Shown: positions 57,966 through 64,000 of the stretch, one piece after another
How positions within the stretch are numbered: the stretch's first letter is position 1
Layout: each line of letters starts with the position of its first letter
DNA from: Methylobacterium brachiatum
GTDB taxonomy: Bacteria > Pseudomonadota > Alphaproteobacteria > Rhizobiales > Beijerinckiaceae
NCBI RefSeq assembly: GCF_020523825.1
Contig: NZ_JAJALK010000007.1
Span: 186,001-250,000 of the forward strand
Reading direction: 5' to 3'
Length of the DNA stretch: 64,000 bases
Notes under the pieces: generated by a model
The model's input: the letters and a program-made list of their open reading frames with translations, nothing else
Told to the model about the DNA's origin: nothing
Database searches by the model: none
Program-made: the position numbers and the translations under genes

Positions 57966-58934
57966 TCAGCGGCCGGCCCGGGGGTGCGCCGCCGTATAGG
58001 CGCTCATGAGCCGGGCGGCATCGACCTGGGTGTAGAGCTGCGTCGTCGACAGGGAGGCGTGGCCCAGCAGTTCCTGGATCGCCCGCAGCTCGCCCTGGCG
58101 GGCGAGCAGATGCGTCGCGAAGGAATGGCGCAGGGCATGCGGGGTCGCGCTCTCGGGCAGGCCGAGGGCGCCGCGGGCGCGGGCCACGGTGTACTGGATG
58201 ATGCGCGGCGAGAGCGCGCCGCCGCGGGCACCGAGGAAGAGCGGCCCCTCCGGCGGCAGCGGCAGCGGGCAAGCGGCCACGTAATCGGCCACCGCCTGCG
58301 CGACCACCGGCAGGATCGGGACCATCCGCTGCTTGCCGCCCTTGCCCAGCACCGTCACCTGATCGTTGCCCGGAAGCGGCGCGTCCCGGCGGGTCAGGCC
58401 CAGGGCCTCGGAGATGCGCAGGCCGGCGCCGTAGAGCAGGGCCAGTACCGCGGCATCCCGGGCGAGCACCCAGGGCTCGCGCTCCTCGCCGGCCCGGATG
58501 GCCGTGTCGGTGAGCGCCACCGCAGCGGCGACGGGCAGCGGCCGGGGCAGACGCCGCGGAACCTTGGGCGCCCGCACGCCGCCGAGCGCCGAGACGCTGC
58601 CGTAACCCTCGCGCTCCAGGAACCGCCCGAACGAGCGCAACCCGGCGAGCATGCGCATCAGCGAGCGTCCGGACACCTCGTCGGCCCGGCGCGCGGCCAT
58701 GAAGGCGCGGATGTCGCGCACCTTCAGGGCCACCAGCATCGGGATAGTCGGCGTGCCGAGGCGCGACGCGAGGTGGACCAGAAACTGGCGCAGGTCCCGG
58801 CTGTAGGCCTCGACGGTGTTGGGCGACATCCGCCGCTCCCGCGCCAAGCCATCGGCCCAGGCATGGACCGCCTCGCGCAGGCGCGAATCGCCCGGAATCA
58901 GGATCAGGTCGTCGGCCGTCTCGCGCGCGCTCAT
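57966..58934 (-). CDS. xerC: tyrosine recombinase XerC
   Basis: A 322-residue site-specific recombinase that resolves chromosome dimers with XerD at dif. The catalytic set R173, K198, H266/R269 (PHALRHSFATHLL), H292 and Y301 is intact. An N-terminal SAM-like domain lies at about residues 20-115. I chose the ATG at 58934. No dif-like site is evident next to it. Confidence 0.93.
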   Translation of the reverse strand: MSARETADDLILIPGDSRLREAVHAWADGLARERRMSPNTVEAYSRDLRQFLVHLASRLGTPTIPMLVALKVRDIRAFMAARRADEVSGRSLMRMLAGLRSFGRFLEREGYGSVSALGGVRAPKVPRRLPRPLPVAAAVALTDTAIRAGEEREPWVLARDAAVLALLYGAGLRISEALGLTRRDAPLPGNDQVTVLGKGGKQRMVPILPVVAQAVADYVAACPLPLPPEGPLFLGARGGALSPRIIQYTVARARGALGLPESATPHALRHSFATHLLARQGELRAIQELLGHASLSTTQLYTQVDAARLMSAYTAAHPRAGR

Positions 58935-59129
58935 GGCCCCACTCGACCGCTTTTTCGTTGTCTTGGGCTTAACGCGGGTCGGCGTTAGCGCCCGCCGCAC
59001 AACGACCGGGGAACCCGCTAGGCCGGAATGTTGCTTGAAGTGATAAGGGGCGCATTACAGCGCTGGTACTGGCGGGAAAGGCCAAGCGGTACGAGCGTGG
59101 GCGTCGGTCGATGGGACGCGATTGTGTGA

Positions 59130-59468
59130 TCAGAGCGGAATGGCCGTGACGAATTTGGCCGCACCTGCATTCTCGGTATCGCGCTGCCAGACGCTCCGGA
59201 GTTTCCGCATACCACCTCTGGGGGTCGCGAACGGTCCCTCGAACAGGTACCGCAGACCGAACGGAGCGACGGTGATCCCACGGTAATTCGCCATGACGGC
59301 GTGTCCGCATAACGCATCCTGCAGATGCCAGACTTCATCGGGATGGAAGCCAACGCCGATGAAGAATTTCGCCTTGGCGGCGCCGCGCGGGTGATTGGAA
59401 TTCAGGAGGTAGAGGCAGATCTTGCGCCGATCCACCTCGAAACCCGCCGGCCAAAGCCCGTAGGGCAT
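59130..59468 (-). CDS. DUF6883 protein
   Basis: A 112-residue protein with the DUF6883 pattern: MPYGLWPAGFEVDRRKICLY, then LLNSNHPRGAAKAKFFIGVG. Family function is unknown; members often lie beside DUF4926 and sometimes occur in polymorphic-toxin contexts. Its ATG overlaps the DUF4926 stop (TGATG). Composition is less GC-rich than neighbours. Confidence 0.8.
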   Translation of the reverse strand: MPYGLWPAGFEVDRRKICLYLLNSNHPRGAAKAKFFIGVGFHPDEVWHLQDALCGHAVMANYRGITVAPFGLRYLFEGPFATPRGGMRKLRSVWQRDTENAGAAKFVTAIPL

Positions 59469-59719
59469 CAGCCGTGGAAAGGCTGATGATCGGAGATTTC
59501 GCGCGACCGGACGGTCGCCAGCGCCTCGAACGGCTCGGAAAATTCGACTTCGAAGCCGCTTCCGCCGGCCCAAATGCCAACCACCGTCCCCACGGCACCG
59601 GCCGGCACATCCTGTCCTGCATCGCTTCGTACGGGAACAGCGAGCCTCACGAGATCCAATTCACGGATCTCGGCGGGGCTTCCGGGCGACGAGCGTGCGA
59701 AGGCAGCGACGACGGACAT
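59468..59719 (-). CDS. DUF4926 protein
   Basis: An 83-residue protein whose core (IRELDLVRLAVPVRSDAGQD, GAVGTVVGIWAGGSGFEVEF) matches DUF4926, a small beta-barrel-like family found with DUF6883. I chose ATG at 59719; GTG at 59770 is another option. It is translationally coupled to DUF6883. Function unknown. Confidence 0.78.
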   Translation of the reverse strand: MSVVAAFARSSPGSPAEIRELDLVRLAVPVRSDAGQDVPAGAVGTVVGIWAGGSGFEVEFSEPFEALATVRSREISDHQPFHG

Positions 59720-59774
59720 AGCTGAAAATATGCGCGCCGCAGCGTTCGAAGCAAGGCGCCGCGACGGCACGACC

Positions 59775-61313
59775 TCAGTTCAGGATCCCGTCCTTGCCCT
59801 GGAACCCGGCCAGCGGCGCGGTGAGGATGCAGTGCAGCCCGGTCTCCCGGTAATCCAGGGCGACCGCCCCGGCCACGGTGCCCGCGAAGGCGCGCTCGAT
59901 CAGGCGGGTGCCGAACCCCTTGCGCGAGGGCGGGACCACCGAGGGACCGCCCGATTCCGCCCAGCTCAGCCGGAGCTGCGGGCCGTCGGCCAGGGCCTCG
60001 ATCTCCCAGGTGACGCCGACATGCCCCGCCGCGGCCGACAGGGCGCCGAACTTGGCCGCGTTGGTCGCCAGCTCGTGGATCATCAGCGCCAGGGCGAGGG
60101 CGGCCTTCGGCCCGATATCGAGAGCCGGCCCCTCGATCCGCAGCCGGCCGGGGCGGGCATTGTCGTGGAGCGCCAGGGCACCCCGGATCACCGCCTCCAT
60201 GCGGGCCCGCTCGGCATTGCCGGCAAGCAGGATGTCGTGCGCCTTGCCCAGCGCCAGCAGGCGCTGCAGCAGAGCGTCGCGGGCGGAGGCGACGTCGGGC
60301 GCGTCGCGCAGGGTCTGCGAGGCGATCGCCTGGACCATCGCCAGGGTGTTCTTCAACCGGTGGCTGAGTTCCTGGCTCAGCATCTCCCGATGCGCGTCGG
60401 CCTCGGCCTGCTGGGTCGCGTCGAGCATCACGCCGGTCATCCGGGTGGCGGTGCCGTCGGCGGTGCGGACGATGATGGCGCGGTTGAGCACGGTGGCGTA
60501 GGTGCCGTCCGCCCGCCGGAAGCGGTACCGTTCGCTCCAGCGGAGCGACGCGTCCGCGATGGCGGCGCGGACGCTGCGGCGGACGCGGTCGCCATCCTCC
60601 GGGTGGATGTGGTCGTACCACCAGTCGGTGCTCGGCTCGATCTCCGCCGGCCGGTAGCCGTAGAGCGCGGACAGGCCCTCGTCCCAGTGGATCCGGCCGG
60701 TCTGCGGGTTCCAGTCCCAGATCAAATCCGTGGTCGCCCGCGACGAGAGCCGGTAGCGCTCCTCGGAGATCGCCAGGGCGTCGCGCGCCTGGCGCTCGGC
60801 CGCCAGGGCGGCCTCCCGCTCCCGGACCGCCCGGCGCAGCTCGAGCTGCGCCATCACCTGCTGCGCCAGCGCCCGGAGGGCAAAGGCCTGGTCCGGCTTC
60901 AGGCCGTCGGGCCGCGGCTCCGTGTCGATCACGCACAGGGTCCCGAACGACACGCCATCCTCGGTCCGGAGCACGGCGCCGGCATAGAACCGGATATGCG
61001 GTGGCTCGGTCACCAGGGTGTTCTCGCAGGTGCGCGGGTCGGCGGTGAGGTCGGGGATCACCAACAGCCCGTCCGCGGCGCCGAGCGCGTGGGCGCAGAC
61101 CGACTGGCTCAAGGGCGTCTCGCAGGAGGGGAAGCCGTGCTGGGCCTTGAACCATTGCCGGTCCGCCGCGACGAGGCTGACGAGGCCCACCGGCACCGCG
61201 CAGATCTGCGTCGCCAGCGCGACGATGTCGTCGAAGGCCGGCTCGCGCGGCGTATCGAGGATGCCGTAGCTGCGGAGGACCTGAAGGCGGGCGGTCTCGA
61301 TCGAGTCTGACAT
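59775..61313 (-). CDS. HWE-family sensor histidine kinase
   Basis: A 512-residue cytoplasmic sensor. Residues 20-160 are a GAF domain; 185-305 a PAS/PAC domain (SSRATTDLIWDWNPQTGRIH); the kinase domain has phosphoacceptor H318 (ELSHRLKNTLAMVQAIA), HELATNAAKFGALS and RKGFGTRLIER. HWE kinases are characteristic of alphaproteobacteria and often sense light or redox, but no FMN-binding cysteine (LOV motif) is visible. It has no adjacent response regulator. Confidence 0.9.
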   Translation of the reverse strand: MSDSIETARLQVLRSYGILDTPREPAFDDIVALATQICAVPVGLVSLVAADRQWFKAQHGFPSCETPLSQSVCAHALGAADGLLVIPDLTADPRTCENTLVTEPPHIRFYAGAVLRTEDGVSFGTLCVIDTEPRPDGLKPDQAFALRALAQQVMAQLELRRAVREREAALAAERQARDALAISEERYRLSSRATTDLIWDWNPQTGRIHWDEGLSALYGYRPAEIEPSTDWWYDHIHPEDGDRVRRSVRAAIADASLRWSERYRFRRADGTYATVLNRAIIVRTADGTATRMTGVMLDATQQAEADAHREMLSQELSHRLKNTLAMVQAIASQTLRDAPDVASARDALLQRLLALGKAHDILLAGNAERARMEAVIRGALALHDNARPGRLRIEGPALDIGPKAALALALMIHELATNAAKFGALSAAAGHVGVTWEIEALADGPQLRLSWAESGGPSVVPPSRKGFGTRLIERAFAGTVAGAVALDYRETGLHCILTAPLAGFQGKDGILN

Positions 61314-61497
61314 GGCCGGGGGCGTTGGATCGGGCAGCGGGGCCCGGGAAGCACGCGGAGGCGATCGGGATCGGTCTTAGCCGATCTTGCGCGCAGGAGC
61401 ATCTTGCACTTCCGGGGCAGATCTTCCCAGGATGCATATTCAACCGGTTTATCTTCCCTGGCTCGCCCGGCGCCGATCCGCGTGCCAAGCTCGCGCG

Positions 61498-61818
61498 ATG
61501 ACGCTCCTCGCCTATGCCGGTGCCGCGATCGCGGAGATCGCCGGATGCTTCGCGTTCTGGGCCTGGCTCCGGCTCGGCCGGTCGGCCTGGTGGGCGCTTC
61601 CGGGCCTCGCCTCCCTGGCGGCGTTCGCCGGCCTGCTGACCCTGGTGGACAGCCCGGCGGCGGGACGCGCCTTCGCGGCCTATGGCGGGGTCTACGTCGC
61701 CGCCTCGATCCTGTGGCTGTGGCTCGCCGAGGGGCAGCGGCCCGACCGGTGGGACCTCGCCGGCGGTTTGGTGTGCCTGGCCGGGACGGCGATCATCCTG
61801 CTCGGGCGGCGCGGCTGA
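61498..61818 (+). CDS. YnfA (UPF0060) membrane protein
   Basis: A 106-residue protein with four helices ([69 protein letters not shown]). YnfA relates to small multidrug transporters. ATG at 61498. Convergent with the AhpD-like gene, 7 bp apart. Confidence 0.93.
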   Translation: MTLLAYAGAAIAEIAGCFAFWAWLRLGRSAWWALPGLASLAAFAGLLTLVDSPAAGRAFAAYGGVYVAASILWLWLAEGQRPDRWDLAGGLVCLAGTAIILLGRRG

Positions 61819-61825
61819 GGCGGCC

Positions 61826-62398
61826 TCACCGCCCGAGCGTGTAGAACTCGTCGTTCGGCCGCAGCTCGGCGACGCTGGCCAGGCGGTTCGAGAGGGCGAA
61901 CAGGGCGGTGATCGCGGTAATGTCCCAGACGTCGTCCGGGCTGAAGCCGTGGCCCGCGAGCACCGCGTGATCCTCGGCCTCGACGGTATGGGCTTCCTTC
62001 GCCACCTTCAGCGCGAAGGCCAGCATCGCGCGCTGGCGCGGGGTGATGTCGGCCTTGGCGTAGGCGACGGCGACCTGGTCGGCCAGCAGCGGGTTCTTGG
62101 CCCGGACCCGCAGGATCGCGCCATGGGCGACCACGCAGTAGAGGCAATTGTTGGCCGCGCTGGTGGCGACAACGATCATCTCGCGCTCGGCCTTGGTCAG
62201 GCCGCCGGGCTTGTCCATCAGCGCGTCGTGATAGGCCATGAAGGCGCGGAACTCGTCCGGGCGGTGCGCCAGCGCCAGGAAGATGTTGGGCACGAAGCCC
62301 GCCTTCTCCTGCACCAGGGCGATGCGGGCGCGCAGGTCGTCGGGCATCTCGGACAGCTTCGGCACCGGGAAGCGGCTGATCGGTGTTGGCGCGGGCAT
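61826..62398 (-). CDS. AhpD/carboxymuconolactone decarboxylase-like peroxidase
   Basis: A 190-residue alkylhydroperoxidase-like protein with CLYCVVAHG, the CxxCxxxH redox motif, and the family segment FVPNIFLALAHRPDEFRAFM. It should reduce peroxides using its cysteine pair. The ATG at 62398 fits; the longer frame is not family-like. Divergent from ruvC. Confidence 0.9.
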   Translation of the reverse strand: MPAPTPISRFPVPKLSEMPDDLRARIALVQEKAGFVPNIFLALAHRPDEFRAFMAYHDALMDKPGGLTKAEREMIVVATSAANNCLYCVVAHGAILRVRAKNPLLADQVAVAYAKADITPRQRAMLAFALKVAKEAHTVEAEDHAVLAGHGFSPDDVWDITAITALFALSNRLASVAELRPNDEFYTLGR

Positions 62399-62529
62399 GG
62401 TCGGGCTCCCCAGATTCCGGTCCCTTGGTGAAACCGGGCGTTCACGATACGTACGGCACGCTCGGCCCGATCGTCGAGGGCAGCCGGCCTCCGGACCGCG
62501 ACGAGGCCCGAGCATAACCCTGGAGCGTC

Positions 62530-63153
62530 ATGAGCAGCATCGTCCGCATCCTGGGGATCGACCCGGGGCTCCGCCGCACCGGCTGGGGCCTTATCACCGC
62601 GCAGGGCAGCAAGCTGACCTACGGCGATTGCGGCGTCGTCACCTCGGACGGCGACCTGCCGCTGGCGCTCCGCCTGCGCGAGCTGTTCGAGGGGATCGGT
62701 CGCATCGTCGAGGCGCAGAGGCCCGACGAGGTTGCCGTGGAGGAGACCTTCGTCAACAAGGACGCCCAGGCGACGCTCAAGCTCGGCCATGCCCGGGCCA
62801 TGGCGCTCGTGGTGCCGGCCAATGCCGGGCTGCCGGTGTTCGAATACGCCGCCAACCTGATCAAGAAGACCGTGGCGGGCTCCGGCCATGCCGAGAAGGT
62901 GCAGATCCAGGCGATGGTCCGCTTCCTCCTGCCAAAGGCGGAGTTCCGCGTGGCCGACGCCGCCGACGCGCTGGCCATCGCGATCACCCATGCCAGCCAC
63001 CGCGACGCGCATGCCCTGCGCAAGACGCATCTGCCGGAGGGCAAGCGCCGCACTCTCACCGGGCAGGCCGCCGCGGGCCAGGGGTTGGCCGGGAAGGGGT
63101 TCTCGGCCGCCGCCGCCGCGCGCATCGAGGCGGCCCTGGCGAAGCAGGGCTGA
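62530..63153 (+). CDS. ruvC: Holliday junction resolvase RuvC
   Basis: A 207-residue endonuclease that cuts Holliday junctions. The acidic site includes D11 (ILGIDPGLRRTGWG), E in VAVEETFVNKD and the late Asp in DAADALAIAITH. A 35-residue C-terminal extension is Ala-rich. ruvA and ruvB are not next to it, at least to the right. Confidence 0.96.
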   Translation: MSSIVRILGIDPGLRRTGWGLITAQGSKLTYGDCGVVTSDGDLPLALRLRELFEGIGRIVEAQRPDEVAVEETFVNKDAQATLKLGHARAMALVVPANAGLPVFEYAANLIKKTVAGSGHAEKVQIQAMVRFLLPKAEFRVADAADALAIAITHASHRDAHALRKTHLPEGKRRTLTGQAAAGQGLAGKGFSAAAAARIEAALAKQG

Positions 63154-63203
63154 TCGGGCAGGGCTGACGGGATCGGTCAGGAAATTTGGTGAGGCAGGAA
63201 ACT

Positions 63204-63287
63204 TGGTGGGGGAAGTAGGACTCGAACCTACGAAGCTTACGCAGCGGATTTACAGTCCGCCCCCTTTGCCGCTCGGGACATTCCCCC
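63204..63287 (-). tRNA. tRNA-Tyr (GTA)
   Basis: The minus strand gives a complete tRNA with a long variable arm. The acceptor GGGGGAA pairs with TTCCCCC; the anticodon stem GCGGA/TCCGC encloses a loop with GTA. The T loop is GTTCGAGTC. CCA is encoded at 63204-63206. It lies about 50 bp after ruvC. Confidence 0.97.
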
Positions 63288-63541
63288 AAGGCGGGTTTGT
63301 CGCCCGCGGCGCCCTTATGGTGAGGGGCTGGCCGGGTGTCAACGCTTCTCGTGCAGCGATCCGCAGGCGCGACAGCCAGAAGGCGGCCTTTCGGGGCGCA
63401 GGATGCGGCAATCGCGCCGCCACATTCGAACGAATCACGCCGATTGCGCGAAAGAAACACGAACACCGTGGTTGTCCGGGGGATTCACAAAGGAATCGAG
63501 ATCGGCCACGGTGCGGGCATGTCGCCCTGCTTCGCCGGCCA

Positions 63542-64000
63542 TTGACCCGTCCCGCCCCGTCCCTGCGGTCCCACCAGCGTACGTTGATGGCCCTCGTGGC
63601 GGCCATGGCGAGCGGGCAGGCGGCGCATGTCCGGACAATTCTGGCGGCGGTGACGCCGGGCGGCGGCAAGTCGCTGCTGCCGGTGATCGCGGCGCACACG
63701 CTGATCGCGGCGGGCCGGGTCGATCGCGTGGTCTGGGTGGTGCCGCGGGATTCCCTGCGCCTCCAGGCCGAGGAAGCCTTCGCCGATCCGCTCTGGCGCG
63801 CGGCTTTCGGCCATGCGCTGAGCGTGCGGGCCGCCGACAACGAGCGTGATCCGGCTCGGGGGCTCGCCGGCTACGTCACCACCTATCAAGCGGTGGCCGC
63901 CGCCCCGGCGCTGCACCTCGCCGAGGCGCGGGCGCACCGGACCCTGCTGGTCGTCGATGAGGTCCATCACCTGCCGGTCCCGGGGCGTCCGGGGGCGGAC
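63542..64000 (+). CDS. superfamily 2 DEAD/DEAH helicase, 3' end cut off
   Basis: The frame runs off the right edge; 153 residues are visible. LRSHQRTL resembles a Q-motif-like start, VTPGGGKSLL is Walker A and VVDEVHHLPV is the DEVH box. The probable start is TTG at 63542; ATG at 63587 would omit the first motif. It follows tRNA-Tyr on the opposite strand. SF2 ATPases of this sort include DNA-repair and defence proteins; the rest is needed to decide. Confidence 0.82.
   Translation, partial: MTRPAPSLRSHQRTLMALVAAMASGQAAHVRTILAAVTPGGGKSLLPVIAAHTLIAAGRVDRVVWVVPRDSLRLQAEEAFADPLWRAAFGHALSVRAADNERDPARGLAGYVTTYQAVAAAPALHLAEARAHRTLLVVDEVHHLPVPGRPGAD

Noticed and set aside
57966..58934. Tyrosine recombinase as a phage or island integrase
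   Set aside because: Sequence and length fit chromosomal XerC, with no attachment repeats or mobile genes around it.
63204..63287. tRNA-Tyr as an integration site for an island to the right
   Set aside because: Integration normally uses the tRNA 3' end, which faces ruvC on the left, and no repeat of it or integrase is visible.

Overview
The window is GC-rich chromosomal DNA of an alphaproteobacterium, most likely Methylobacterium or a close relative (Hyphomicrobiales). This is inferred from the alphaproteobacterial order DUF374 acyltransferase-waaA-lpxK-DUF2093, the EcfG-type and SigF/NrsF-type sigma factors, an HWE histidine kinase, the unbroken mdh-sucC-sucD-sucA-sucB-SDR-lpd order, and dispersed palindromic repeats. 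I found one tRNA gene (tRNA-Tyr), and no rRNA, CRISPR array, insertion sequence or prophage. Genes are packed tightly, and many start codons overlap the preceding stop (TGATG, ATGA, GTGA).

Layout. 1-3.9 kb: an ECF sigma/NrsF pair, a DUF1223 protein, a creatininase-family hydrolase and a coupled cheY-cheZ pair, all on the minus strand. 4.2-8.5 kb: ribF, DUF2093, and the lipid A/Kdo genes lpxK and waaA with an acyltransferase. 8.7-10.5 kb: a VIT/MbfA-like iron-transport membrane protein behind a striking 44-bp palindrome, a phosphoesterase and a small protein. 10.8-23.2 kb: an accessory catabolic block rich in amide-bond hydrolases (two amidases, M20 and M81 metallopeptidases, a penicillin-acylase homologue) with an NmrA-like protein, a ThDP enzyme and a family-5 solute-binding protein. 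23.2-25.9 kb: a YdeP/FdhF-type molybdoenzyme. 26.1-29.5 kb: a lone EcfG-type sigma factor, a cobalt-type nitrile hydratase operon and a zinc-ribbon MBL-fold protein.

29.7-46 kb: an SDR, an LplT-PlsC-acyl-ligase fusion, penicillin-binding protein 1C, a di-haem peroxidase, a ParA-like ATPase coupled to a small membrane protein, a long non-coding gap, membrane proteins, gloB with a divergent methyltransferase, and a TetR regulator. 46.3-56.9 kb: malate dehydrogenase, succinyl-CoA synthetase, and the 2-oxoglutarate dehydrogenase complex. A two-gene DUF4160-DUF2442 module is wedged between sucB and the SDR/lpd. 57-64 kb: a protein with two degenerate receiver domains, xerC, a DUF4926-DUF6883 pair, an HWE kinase, a YnfA homologue, an AhpD-like protein, ruvC, tRNA-Tyr and the start of a superfamily 2 helicase.

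The core genes here (TCA cycle, lipid A, recombination, flavin cofactors) look ordinary. The accessory parts most worth a second look are the DUF4160-DUF2442 module inside the TCA operon, the DUF4926-DUF6883 pair, the amide-hydrolase block, the ferritin-less MbfA-like gene with its palindrome, and the ParA/membrane-protein pair beside a large AT-richer gap. I could not run homology searches, so family assignments rest on motifs and recognised sequence patterns.
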